From Parachlamydiales bacterium (lineage in GTDB: Bacteria; Chlamydiota; Chlamydiia; Chlamydiales; Rhabdochlamydiaceae): DNA of 64,000 nt. Below are positions 41,400 to 50,120 of the stretch, piece after piece. The first letter of the stretch is position 1. The number at the start of each line of letters is the position of its first letter. The DNA lies in contig JAHFTQ010000007.1 in NCBI GenBank assembly GCA_023265455.1, forward strand, positions 1 to 64,000, written 5' to 3'. Made by a program: the position numbers and the translations under genes. The notes beneath the pieces are model-generated. The model was not told where the DNA came from, did not search any database, and worked only from the letters and a program-made list of their open reading frames with translations.

Positions 41400-43232
41400 T
41401 TACTCAACTGTCACAGACTTAGCGAGATTGCGAGGCTGATCAATATCGGTACCCCGTTCTCTAGCAACATCATAGGCAAAGAGCTGGAGAGCCACTGAGA
41501 ATACGATAGGGGCTAGCTCGTCAGAGCAGGAGGGGAGGTAAATGACATCATCGGCGATCGTGTCAATATCGGGGGTTCCAACAAATGCAAAAGCCAGGAT
41601 GGGGGCGCCTCGAGATTTGACTTCGGTGAGGTTGCTGAGCATTTTGTCTAGAGTGCGGCGGTTACCGCAGAGGCCAATGACAGGGAGGCTAGAATCGACA
41701 AGGGCAATAGGGCCGTGTTTCATCTCACCGGCAGGATAGCCCGTTGCGTTGAGGTAGGAGATCTCTTTGAGTTTGAGGGCAGCTTCTAGGCAAGTCGGAT
41801 GCATTAAATGTCTTCCCAAGAAGAAAAAATGATCGAAGTGACTGTAGCGCTGGGCGACATCGGCAATCAGAGGGTGCTGCGCTAGGGTTTGTTCAATGAG
41901 GGAGGGGAGGTTGCGAAGTTCTGCAAGGCAGGCTTGTCCTTCTTCTTTGCTGAGATGGCGCTGGCGGCCCATGAGGAGGGCCAGAAGGGAAAGAACGGTA
42001 ATTTGGCTGGTAAAAGCTTTGGTTGAGCAGACGCTAATTTCAGGGCCTGCGCGTAGGAAGACAGTGGCGTCAGCTTCACGTGTAAGTGTCGAATTTCTGA
42101 CGTTGCAGACGGCCAGAACTTTTGACCCTTTTTGTTTGACTTCGCGGACAGCAGCGATGGTATCGAGGGTCTCTCCCGATTGGCTAAGTGCGATGACAAG
42201 GGTATGCTCGGAGACGATCGGGTTTTTGTATCTGTACTCAGAGGCGATTTCAACTTGAGAAGGAATACGGGCTTTTTGCTCAAAGAGAAAAGAAGCAATG
42301 CAGCCGGCATGCCAAGAGGTTCCACAGCCGAGAATGAGGATGTGACGCACCCCTTGAAGATCTTGCGGTGTGAGTGTGAAGTTTTCGAATTCAACGGTTC
42401 CGAAATCTTCGATAAATCGGTTGTGTAAAGCTTGCTGAAGAGTTTGAGGTTGTTCGAAAATCTCTTTGAGCATGTAGTGTTCAAATGCTCCCTTGGAGCG
42501 GGTATAGTTTTCAAGGCCGAGTTTTTCAGGAGTCTTGAGGATTTGAGTGAGAGAAGAGTCAAACACTTCAACTTTATCCGACTGAATGACGGCGAGTTCA
42601 TCATTTCTTAAGAAAAGGACATCGAGATCAGAGCTATGAAAAGCGTTAGGATCCGAAGAAAGAAAAGCTTCGCCAGAAGAGGGATTTAAAGCGACCGCAA
42701 GAGGGTTTTCTTTGGAAACGGCGATAATTTTATCGGGGTGGTCTTTATGGATGACAGCAACTGCCCAAAATCCTTGCATGAGAACGAGCGCCTTTTGAGT
42801 GGCAACGGCAATGTCTCCTTGATAGAAATGAGCAATGAGCTGAGCGATGACTTCGGTGTCGGTATCGGTTTTAAACTGGGCTCCTTCGGCTTGGAGCATT
42901 TCCCTTAGGGGGCGATGATTTTCAAGGATGCCGTTATGCACGACAGCAACCTGAAGATGTTGATCGAAATGGGGATGGGCATTTTCTCGAGAGGGTTTTC
43001 CATGTGTGGCCCATCTCGTATGGGCAATCGCGAGGGAAAGGTTGACGGGATTATTGCCCCAGGCCTGTTCAAGAGCCTTGATTTTTCCGGCTTCTTTCCA
43101 GTAGTGAAATCGACCTTCATAGATTCCGACCAGCCCCGAAGAGTCATACCCCCGGTACTCGAGTTTTTTCAAGCCCTCTAGGCAAATCTCGCCTGAATTA
43201 TGAGGTCCAATGTATCCAAATATGCCGCACAT
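41400..43232 (-). CDS. glmS: Glutamine-fructose-6-phosphate aminotransferase GlmS
   Basis: 610 aa. Makes glucosamine 6-phosphate for lipid A and cell-envelope sugars. Starts MCGIFGYIG, where Cys2 becomes the N-terminal glutaminase nucleophile, so the ATG at 43232 is correct and the longer open frame upstream is not coding. The N-terminal glutaminase (to about 240) has HTRWATHGKPSRENAHPH and the two SIS domains carry GCGTSWHAG, LSQSGETLDT and EMKHGPIAL, with the PRNLAKSVTVE end. Confidence 0.98.
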   Translation of the reverse strand: MCGIFGYIGPHNSGEICLEGLKKLEYRGYDSSGLVGIYEGRFHYWKEAGKIKALEQAWGNNPVNLSLAIAHTRWATHGKPSRENAHPHFDQHLQVAVVHNGILENHRPLREMLQAEGAQFKTDTDTEVIAQLIAHFYQGDIAVATQKALVLMQGFWAVAVIHKDHPDKIIAVSKENPLAVALNPSSGEAFLSSDPNAFHSSDLDVLFLRNDELAVIQSDKVEVFDSSLTQILKTPEKLGLENYTRSKGAFEHYMLKEIFEQPQTLQQALHNRFIEDFGTVEFENFTLTPQDLQGVRHILILGCGTSWHAGCIASFLFEQKARIPSQVEIASEYRYKNPIVSEHTLVIALSQSGETLDTIAAVREVKQKGSKVLAVCNVRNSTLTREADATVFLRAGPEISVCSTKAFTSQITVLSLLALLMGRQRHLSKEEGQACLAELRNLPSLIEQTLAQHPLIADVAQRYSHFDHFFFLGRHLMHPTCLEAALKLKEISYLNATGYPAGEMKHGPIALVDSSLPVIGLCGNRRTLDKMLSNLTEVKSRGAPILAFAFVGTPDIDTIADDVIYLPSCSDELAPIVFSVALQLFAYDVARERGTDIDQPRNLAKSVTVE

Positions 43233-43289
43233 ATGATATGAACCGCAATATAGCAGAAAAACTTTCCGCAAGGAATTAAAAAGAAACTT

Positions 43290-43799
43290 ATGACCAAAAT
43301 ACCACCCAAATTTGTCAGTGATTCCGCCGTGATTGACCACACTTATAAAGTGTTTCCTAATGATCTCAACTCCTATGGAACGGCATTTGGGGGGATGATT
43401 ATGGCTACTTGCGATAGAACAGCCCTTGTCGTGGCTGAAAGGCATAGTAAAAAAACCTGCGTGACGGCTTCTGTTGACTCGATGCATTTTCTTCGTCCTG
43501 CAGGGCAGGGCGATATCCTTTTATTTAGTGCAGCGATCAATAGGACCTGGAGGACGTCGATGGAAATCGGAGTCAAGGTGATTGCTGAGCACTATGAAAC
43601 CGGTGAGAAAAGACATATCTTGTCGGCCTATTTTACGTTCATTGCTCTAGATGAAAATAAACAACCCACAGCAGTTCCCCCGATCTCTCCTAAGACACCG
43701 GATGAGAAGCGGCGGTATGAAGAGGCCAATGATCGCCGAGAAAGGCGAAAAGCCGAGGCCGAAGAGCGTAAACTCAAGCGCGAGCACTTTACGTTTTAA
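43290..43799 (+). CDS. Acyl-CoA thioesterase, hotdog fold (YciA-like)
   Basis: 169 aa. The hotdog domain carries FPNDLNSYGTAFGGMIMATCDRTALVVAERHSKKTCVTASVDSMHFLRPAGQGDILL, matching YciA/BACH-type thioesterases with the catalytic Asp in the central helix. A charged Arg/Lys/Glu-rich C-terminal extension (from about 140) is longer than usual. Divergent from glmS with a 57-base gap. Confidence 0.9.
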   Translation: MTKIPPKFVSDSAVIDHTYKVFPNDLNSYGTAFGGMIMATCDRTALVVAERHSKKTCVTASVDSMHFLRPAGQGDILLFSAAINRTWRTSMEIGVKVIAEHYETGEKRHILSAYFTFIALDENKQPTAVPPISPKTPDEKRRYEEANDRRERRKAEAEERKLKREHFTF

Positions 43800-43908
43800 T
43801 CCATCTTTAATTTATATCTAATTAAAAGCTAACACTTTATTTTATAATTTAAATTAATTATTTTGTTTGTTATAATTAACTCTAATTAATAATAATTATG
43901 GTGTAAAA

Positions 43909-45336
43909 GTGGCTATATCAATTAATAGTGTAAATTCTAATGTATTATTTAAGGTAGAAGACAGTCCTATTCAATACCCTTCTGAGGGTTTAAGACAATT
44001 CAATGAAATGGCCATCCCTAGAAATATCGTCGGTGAAACCGATCATGAGTTAATCAAAAAGGAGACAGCAGTCTCTGAAAAATTAACCCTAAATCTCTCT
44101 CGTGTGACTGACCTAGAAATTAAGCGACTGCTAGAAGATATGAATACGCTCGATTTTAAAACTGAGACTTCGCTCTTACTGAGTTCAAACCTTCCTTATG
44201 TTGCGCTAGAAGCTTTGCGAAGAGGTTTACTAGATCCCCAACACGGGCAGAAACAGGCAGCTACCCTTCTCAACTGTTGGGCTGCTCTTCAATACCATGG
44301 AAGTTGGACCTCTATTGAATCTATGAGTATTTTTGATTCTCGAGCTGAAGAGTTGATCAAGTCGACACTTTCACTCAGTGATCCATTTGAGGGAGAGCCT
44401 TTTCTTGCAGGTGATAAATTTAATCTCTTCATGGAGAAAATGCGAGCGCTTCCTTTATCTGAGCAACACTTTCTTCTGGTTCCCGATGTCCAAGGCTCTG
44501 GTGAAGAATTTTCCAAAGACACCATTTCACAATCGATTAAAGCTGCAGGTATTAATGTTTTTAACCGAGTCAATGTGGATGGAGTGGACTTACGGATGGT
44601 CCCTTCTGTGGGAATGATGCAGGCATTTTTGGAAGCTCAATATGGGGATGATGCTGTCGAAATTAAACCTCGTATTTATCTTTCGACTCTCCGGCATATC
44701 TATGATACTCGTCTTACGGATACCTGCGATATGATGATACCATCCCCAGATCAAGAGGGGAAAAATCGATGCCCTAGCACAGCGGATGGTTTTGAAGCTC
44801 CCTGGTACGATTTTCCCTATCACGATTTTTATCACAGTATCCTTACATCTGCAGTAGGGAGCACCTATAGAAAAGTGGGTATTTTAGCTTCTGATCTCAT
44901 ACAAGACTATGCAAAAACAGCTCCTGCTCAAGATCAAGAAGGGCTGGGTCAGCTGGCTGAGAGTATGATTGATATGGAATACCCTGAATTTCACCATTAC
45001 ATTGAAAACACACTAGAGTGCGGTAAAGAGCACGTTTTTTGGATAGAGATCAGTGTCCAAATTGCAATGCAAAAATACAAATTTCTGCGGGTTGAAGAAG
45101 GCAAACGAGAAGGGATAGTTTATCCCTCTAAAATATACCCTATCTCAGAAGAAAGTGAACTGGGAGTTTTTCATTCACTTTATCACAGCTTTGTTCATGA
45201 GAAAAGGGGGCCTAGTGAGCTTAATGCAACCAGCTTTAAAGCAGCTGTCAAGTGTTACGAAGCGGATTTTAAACAGAACCACCCTTCAGCAAGTATCAAA
45301 CATCCGATCTTAGAACTAGACGCTACTGTTTCCTAG
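43909..45336 (+). CDS. Large hypothetical protein (putative effector)
   Basis: 475 aa from a GTG at 43909 (no ATG fits; the preceding ATGGTGTAA is out of use). No recognised domain. Mixed alpha/beta with DSRAEELIKSTLSLSDPFEG, a QHFLLVPDVQG stretch and a His/Tyr/Phe cluster (DGFEAPWYDFPYHDFYHSIL near 290-310). A very AT-rich 109-base upstream region is likely promoter. The end overlaps the convergent methyltransferase by 14 bases. Confidence 0.6.
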   Translation: MAISINSVNSNVLFKVEDSPIQYPSEGLRQFNEMAIPRNIVGETDHELIKKETAVSEKLTLNLSRVTDLEIKRLLEDMNTLDFKTETSLLLSSNLPYVALEALRRGLLDPQHGQKQAATLLNCWAALQYHGSWTSIESMSIFDSRAEELIKSTLSLSDPFEGEPFLAGDKFNLFMEKMRALPLSEQHFLLVPDVQGSGEEFSKDTISQSIKAAGINVFNRVNVDGVDLRMVPSVGMMQAFLEAQYGDDAVEIKPRIYLSTLRHIYDTRLTDTCDMMIPSPDQEGKNRCPSTADGFEAPWYDFPYHDFYHSILTSAVGSTYRKVGILASDLIQDYAKTAPAQDQEGLGQLAESMIDMEYPEFHHYIENTLECGKEHVFWIEISVQIAMQKYKFLRVEEGKREGIVYPSKIYPISEESELGVFHSLYHSFVHEKRGPSELNATSFKAAVKCYEADFKQNHPSASIKHPILELDATVS

Positions 45337-46057
45337 CCAAAAGAGCTAAAAACAGGGGGAATTCGTTTCTACTGCGATTCTCCATGCGGGATTTGCCCCC
45401 CGAGCTGGTTTTATCAGACATCCATTCTTCAAGCTGTTCAATAACAAAACCCACTTTTGCTAAGGCCGTGATGTAGTGACTCAGAGGTTGGTGGAACGAC
45501 CACGTCTGCGGGGAGTTTTCTGAACTTCCTGGGTGGGTTTGAATAGGGATCTTTAACGGAGTCATGTAGAGATCAATACGTCGGTACTGAAGTTTTTTGG
45601 CTTCATCAATTCCCCAAGAAGATTGGCGAGGGATACGAAAGCAGGGGTGGTTGAGGACGATCAGGAATTTACCTCCTGATTTGAGGGAGTGGGCCGCATT
45701 GGCAATGGCCAGCTCGTCAGCTTCGATATTTTGAAGGACTAGGATCATCGCGGCATGGGAAAACGGGGGTAAATTCAGAGGCTCTGTGATATCGGCCACT
45801 TGAAAGGTGTGTCGAGACCGGTTTTTCGCCTCACGGATGAGAGAGGGAGAGGCGTCCACTCCGGTGTAGGCCACCTGAGAGGGGATATGCCGACTCAAAA
45901 TGCCTTGGCCACAACCGAGATCGAGAAGAGAATCATTTGCTTTAAGATTGAGCAGGCGAAGCGTATTCGGAAGGATCACATGTTCATGATAATAGTGGCC
46001 CTTTTCTCCGACGATCGAGTCGTACCAGCGGTGTGAAGATTCCCATGAAGTTGTCAT
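45323..46057 (-). CDS. Class I SAM-dependent methyltransferase
   Basis: 244 aa from the ATG at 46057 (MTTSWESSHRWYDSIVG), which matches common starts of this family; the longer open frame upstream is not needed. SAM-binding motif LLDLGCGQGILSRHI near residues 33-47, VDASPSLIREAKNR, the post-motif AAMILVLQNIE and SGGKFLIVLNHPCFRIPR. Substrate unknown; the sequence is not of the UbiE/MenG type. Confidence 0.82.
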   Translation of the reverse strand: MTTSWESSHRWYDSIVGEKGHYYHEHVILPNTLRLLNLKANDSLLDLGCGQGILSRHIPSQVAYTGVDASPSLIREAKNRSRHTFQVADITEPLNLPPFSHAAMILVLQNIEADELAIANAAHSLKSGGKFLIVLNHPCFRIPRQSSWGIDEAKKLQYRRIDLYMTPLKIPIQTHPGSSENSPQTWSFHQPLSHYITALAKVGFVIEQLEEWMSDKTSSGGKSRMENRSRNEFPLFLALLARKQ

Positions 46058-46194
46058 GGGGTCTATTATCAAATACCTAATATTAATTGCGCAACACGTA
46101 ATCTGAAATGCTGTAATATGCTTAAATTTATAAGGTTGTGCGTTTAAAATAACCACTGGATAAAAGTTTATGCTTTGTCTAAGATGATCCTAGG

Positions 46195-46800
46195 ATGAGA
46201 GATAGAACTTTAGACGATGTGCTTGGAGTGTTGAAAGAAGAATCTCAAAAAAGTTCTGCTCTTTCCGTTCAAGAAATTCTAAAGGTTCTAGGTGGCAAGA
46301 GCCGTTTAGTCGTTTTGATTTTTTTGAGCCTTCCGTTTTGCTTGCCGCTGCAAATTCCGGGATTATCGACTCTTTTTGGAGCGATGATTGCTTTGGTGGC
46401 CTGCCGTTTTGCATTTGGCAAACGGGTCTGGTTGCCCAAGAGGATTTTACTCAAAAAAATCTCTTCCAGAGTGATTCGGAAAATAAGTCAGAAAAGCCTT
46501 AAAATGGTGAATAAGCTGAATCGGTTTTTACATCCAAGACTAAGTGGACTCTGTGAACACAAAGGGATGCAGTTTGTTAATGGCTTTTTGATGACTCTTT
46601 TAGGGGTATTGCTAGCTCTTCCCATCCCTGTTCCATTCACCAATTTTGCGGCAGGGTGGTCCCTGCTTTTCATCAATTTAGGTTTGTTGGAAGTGGATGG
46701 AGTTTTTGTACTCATCGGGTATTTGATGTCGTTCATGACTTTTGCATATTTCATTTTTATATTTTTTAAGCTCGAGGTGCTTTTTAAAAACTCCATATGA
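46195..46800 (+). CDS. ExoD-family membrane protein
   Basis: 201 aa. ExoD family pattern: LDDVLGVLKEESQ, SVQEILKVLGGKSRLVVLIFLSLPFCLPLQIPGLSTLFGAMIAL, GKRVWLPKRILLKKIS, then two or three C-terminal hydrophobic segments including LPIPVPFTNFAAGWSLLFINLGLLEVDG. Role of the family is poorly known (exopolysaccharide-linked in rhizobia). Stop overlaps the next start as ATGA. Confidence 0.87.
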   Translation: MRDRTLDDVLGVLKEESQKSSALSVQEILKVLGGKSRLVVLIFLSLPFCLPLQIPGLSTLFGAMIALVACRFAFGKRVWLPKRILLKKISSRVIRKISQKSLKMVNKLNRFLHPRLSGLCEHKGMQFVNGFLMTLLGVLLALPIPVPFTNFAAGWSLLFINLGLLEVDGVFVLIGYLMSFMTFAYFIFIFFKLEVLFKNSI

Positions 46801-48053
46801 TCAATCATAAATCGCTAGAAGCTGTTAAAGGTGGAAGATGGTCCCAGGGGAGATTTAGCCGCCCTCTTTACGAAAGCTACTCTTTTTCTAAAATTCCAGG
46901 GACGCTTCAACGGCTGCTGGGGGTAGAAGGAGATGCTCTTCCACAGGACTGCTGGAGGGGAGACAAGTATGATAGTGTCGTGCTTTTTTTAATTGATGGT
47001 TTTGGATGGGAGTTTTTAGAAAAACACCATGCAAAATATCCGTTTTTAGCACGGTTTTTTAGAGAAGGGTTAGTTTCTCAACTGACGTCGCAGTTTCCTT
47101 CGACGACAGCGGCTCATATTACGACGCTGTGCTCAGGAGAAGAAGTCGGACAGACGGGGATCTATGAGTGGTATATGTATGAGCCCTTACTGGACAGAGT
47201 GATAGCTCCTTTACTCTATTCATTTGCAGGGGATCACCAAACAAGTTCCCTTAAAGAAGCGATTTCTCCGGAGAAAATTTTTCCCGAAGAGACGCTATTT
47301 CAGAAGCTGGCAAAAAAGGGGATTGCTTCAACGGTTTATCAGCATGAGAGCATTGCCCATTCGATGTACTCGAATTGGATGTTTAGAGGTAGCACGTTCA
47401 TGCCGTTTCGGAAGTTTTCAGAAGGCCTTTCTTCTCTAGGAGATCAAGTGTCAAAGGGAGGACTTTTTTACATCTATTTCGGCGATATCGACGCTGAGGC
47501 TCATCGCCATGGGATGGATTCCGAACCTGTCAAAAAAGCGATGGATCATTGTTTTCAAACCTTGGAGAGATGTTGGGAAGAGTTGTCAAAGTTAAGTAAC
47601 AAGGTGGCTTGCATTGTTACAGCGGATCATGGGATGACGGCCATCGATCCCAAAACGACTTATTTTCTGAATCAAAAGATTCCAGAATTGGAGAAGTGTT
47701 TCTGCAAGGGACAAAACGGGCGTCCTCTAACTCCAGCAGGTTCATGTCGAGATTATTTTCTCCATCTTCTTCCTGAGAAAATGGAGGAGGCTCAAGAGCT
47801 TTTACAAAAAGAACTCGAAGGGCAGGCGCTGATCTGTAAGACTGCTCAGCTCATCGAGGAGGGTTTTTTTGGATCTAAAGCTGTCCTGCCAGCTTTTTTA
47901 AGCCGAGTGGGTAATTTAGTGATTCTGCCCTATGAAAACAACTCGGTCTGGTGGTACGAAAAAGGGAGATTTGAACAAAAATTCCATGCCATGCACGGAG
48001 GGCTTACGCCCCCCGAGATGGAAACAATTTTTCTGTTCGCTTCTAACCTTTAG
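46797..48053 (+). CDS. Alkaline phosphatase superfamily phosphodiesterase
   Basis: 418 aa of the type I phosphodiesterase/nucleotide pyrophosphatase family. VVLFLIDGFGWEFLEK holds the first metal ligands, FPSTTAAHITTLCSG the nucleophile Thr, GDIDAEAHRHGMDS and VACIVTADHGMT the further metal ligands, and HAMHGGLTPPEM the last His. Cleaves phosphodiester or pyrophosphate bonds; the substrate is unknown. Translationally coupled to the ExoD-like gene. Confidence 0.87.
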   Translation: MINHKSLEAVKGGRWSQGRFSRPLYESYSFSKIPGTLQRLLGVEGDALPQDCWRGDKYDSVVLFLIDGFGWEFLEKHHAKYPFLARFFREGLVSQLTSQFPSTTAAHITTLCSGEEVGQTGIYEWYMYEPLLDRVIAPLLYSFAGDHQTSSLKEAISPEKIFPEETLFQKLAKKGIASTVYQHESIAHSMYSNWMFRGSTFMPFRKFSEGLSSLGDQVSKGGLFYIYFGDIDAEAHRHGMDSEPVKKAMDHCFQTLERCWEELSKLSNKVACIVTADHGMTAIDPKTTYFLNQKIPELEKCFCKGQNGRPLTPAGSCRDYFLHLLPEKMEEAQELLQKELEGQALICKTAQLIEEGFFGSKAVLPAFLSRVGNLVILPYENNSVWWYEKGRFEQKFHAMHGGLTPPEMETIFLFASNL

Positions 48054-48147
48054 TTTTTTTCTTCTCGAGCTTAGCGAGTCTTTTTTCTTTCAAACTTTTT
48101 GCAGGTTTTTTCTTGTCTTCTTTGTGAGCATCGCGTGTCTTGGCCAT
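48043..48147 (-). CDS. Small Lys-rich protein (34 aa)
   Basis: ATG at 48147 with a perfect GGAGGA eight bases upstream; product MAKTRDAHKEDKKKPAKSL followed by a Lys/Arg/Leu helix ending KKTKG. Nearly half the residues are Lys or Arg, as in small ribosome- or nucleic-acid-associated proteins. Its 3' end overlaps the phosphodiesterase end by 11 bases. It follows the S9 peptidase gene on the same strand by 24 bases. Confidence 0.6.
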   Translation of the reverse strand: MAKTRDAHKEDKKKPAKSLKEKRLAKLEKKKTKG

Positions 48148-48171
48148 AAATCCTCCGGTTAAATTAAAAAA

Positions 48172-49947
48172 TTAAAAAATCGACAAATAAAAAGCCAGTT
48201 CTTTTTCAAGGGAGTCGCGGATGTTGTGGGCTTGTCTAAATCCGTGCTGCTCGCCTTCATAGATGACGAGCTCGGTTTTTATTCCGCGGCTTTGGAGGGC
48301 TTCGTACATCTTTTCGGCTTGATTAGGAGGAACGACAAGGTCTTCAGATCCTTGAAAAAAGATCACAGGGCAGCGTAATTTGTCGACATGAAAAAGAGGG
48401 GACCTCTCTTCGTAAAGGGCTTTGGAGGCGGGGTAAGGGCCCACGAGAGAGTCGAGGTAGCGTGACTCGAACTTATGGGTCTCTTCAGCTAGCGCTGTCA
48501 AATCACCAATCCCATAGTAGCTAGCTCCCACAGTGAAGACGGAGCCGAAGGTTAAAGCCGCCAAAGTGGTGTAGCCTCCTGCGCTTCCTCCTCGGATGGC
48601 AATTTTTGAGGGGTCAACTTTTTTTTGCTGGGTCAGAAAGCGCGCTCCTGCTTCACAATCTTCAACATCGACGATGCCCCAATGTCCCTTGAGAGCATCT
48701 CGATAGGCACGGCCATATCCCGTACTGCCGCCGTAGTCAACGTCAAGAACGGCAATGCCGCGGCTGGTCCAATACTGGATCTTTAAATCGAAGGTCGAGT
48801 TCGTACCTGCAGTGGGGCCTCCGTGCGTCATCACGACAAGAGGAGGAAGATCAGAAGATTGATAATCTTTATTGCGAGGAGGGTAGTAAAAGGCGTGGGC
48901 TACGCGGCCCTTTGCGCTAGGATAAGTCAAAAACTCAGGTGTCGAGATATAGCCAGGATCAAGAGGAGGGTGAATATTATGAGCCAGGGTCGTGGTTTTG
49001 CCCGTGGTTAGATCAAGTTTTATAACGCTTTTGTCTTGGGTCGAAGAGCCTGCAATAAAAACGGCGAAATTTGAAGAGGCTCTGATTTGGGTATAAAAAG
49101 TCCAGGGGAGGTTGTAGCCGCTGAGACTCCATTTTCCGTTAGAGAGTGAGGCGGCCAAGACTTTATTGCCTGCAAAAGCATAGGTGGACATTCCAAAAAT
49201 CCACTGGGGCAGGCCAAATTCGGCTGAGGAGGGATGAAGAGGCACGGCTTGCTGGCCGTCCCACTGATAGAGGTTCCACCAGGAGGTTTTGTCAGAGACA
49301 AAATGGAGAACCCCTTCTGGGGACCAGCTCGGTTGAAAAATCGACTCGTTTTCACCGCCTGCAATTTTTCTTAAATTTGAGAGAGTGCCGTCTATGAAGT
49401 CGGCCAGCCATAGTTCAGTTCCATCCCACGGCATCTGGGGATGATCCCATGTGAGAAAAGCGATTTGATTTCCTGCGGGGTTAAAGGCAGGGGAGGCATA
49501 GAAATCATGCCCTTCAGCTAGTTTAGTCAACGTCTTTGTGGGAAGGTGCAGGCAGGCTAAAAAGTTGTCATGACCTTTTTCTCCCACGGCCACCAAATAA
49601 GATCCTTGGATGTGAAGATCAGCAAAGCGGATGCCGGGTTCTGTCAAAGGTGTGCTATCTAGGTAAATCCGTTGATCTTTGTCATTGACAAAGTAGACTT
49701 TTTCTTGCGTGACGGCAAAGGGAGCTCCTCCATACTCGTGAACCCGGGACCTAGCGCTTAAATGGTCAGGAATCATCTCCCGTTGTTTCCCTTGAGGCGA
49801 GCACTGAACGATAGCTGTGCGTCCGCCTTCAGAAGGACGGAGTTCATCCCAGTAAATGGTATCCCCATCTAGGACGATTGTGCCGAATTTTTTTTGGCTT
49901 AAGGTGAGCCATTCAGCAGAGATGGGGGACTTCCAAGGAATAGTCAT
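48172..49947 (-). CDS. S9-family acylaminoacyl/prolyl oligopeptidase
   Basis: 591 aa. An N-terminal beta-propeller (to about 330) and a C-terminal alpha/beta hydrolase: VMTHGGPTAGTNSTFDL, DVDYGGSTGYGRAYR, the nucleophile in IRGGSAGGYTTLAAL, then FFQGSEDLVVPPNQAEKMY (Asp) and EGEQHGFRQA (His). Cleaves short peptides; no signal peptide, so cytosolic. Its Shine-Dalgarno-like AGAGGT lies inside the terminal repeat of the adjacent MITE (ends at 49951). Confidence 0.94.
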   Translation of the reverse strand: MTIPWKSPISAEWLTLSQKKFGTIVLDGDTIYWDELRPSEGGRTAIVQCSPQGKQREMIPDHLSARSRVHEYGGAPFAVTQEKVYFVNDKDQRIYLDSTPLTEPGIRFADLHIQGSYLVAVGEKGHDNFLACLHLPTKTLTKLAEGHDFYASPAFNPAGNQIAFLTWDHPQMPWDGTELWLADFIDGTLSNLRKIAGGENESIFQPSWSPEGVLHFVSDKTSWWNLYQWDGQQAVPLHPSSAEFGLPQWIFGMSTYAFAGNKVLAASLSNGKWSLSGYNLPWTFYTQIRASSNFAVFIAGSSTQDKSVIKLDLTTGKTTTLAHNIHPPLDPGYISTPEFLTYPSAKGRVAHAFYYPPRNKDYQSSDLPPLVVMTHGGPTAGTNSTFDLKIQYWTSRGIAVLDVDYGGSTGYGRAYRDALKGHWGIVDVEDCEAGARFLTQQKKVDPSKIAIRGGSAGGYTTLAALTFGSVFTVGASYYGIGDLTALAEETHKFESRYLDSLVGPYPASKALYEERSPLFHVDKLRCPVIFFQGSEDLVVPPNQAEKMYEALQSRGIKTELVIYEGEQHGFRQAHNIRDSLEKELAFYLSIF

Positions 49948-49950
49948 TTT

Positions 49951-50120
49951 AGACCTCTTGCGTAACTAAGGTTCTGTCGATTTTCTGGTTCTTTTGAGCC
50001 AATTTTCAACTCTTTTTGCAGGGGTAATATACGAAAGTTGATATTATCCCTGCAAAAAGAATTGAAAATCGGCCAAAATAATCCAGAAAATCGACGAACC
50101 CTTAGTTACGCAAGAGGTCT
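49951..50120. mobile_element. 170-bp MITE between the glycosyltransferase and S9 genes
   Basis: Terminal inverted repeats AGACCTCTTGCGTAACTAAG (49951 onward) and its exact complement ending at 50120; nearly all of the 170 bases form one hairpin, including TCTTTTTGCAGGG...CCCTGCAAAAAGA around a short loop near 50035. Flanks TTT on both sides could be a 3-bp duplication. The terminal GACCTCTTGCGTAAC sequence resembles IS5-family ends. No ORF. Confidence 0.88.

Noticed and set aside
43233..43487. 85-codon upstream extension of glmS
   Set aside because: GlmS must begin MCGIFG for its N-terminal Cys nucleophile; the extension overlaps the divergent thioesterase gene.
45323..46057. MenG/UbiE methyltransferase completing the menaquinone pathway
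   Set aside because: It is a class I methyltransferase, but UbiE signature motifs are not visible, so only a general call is given.
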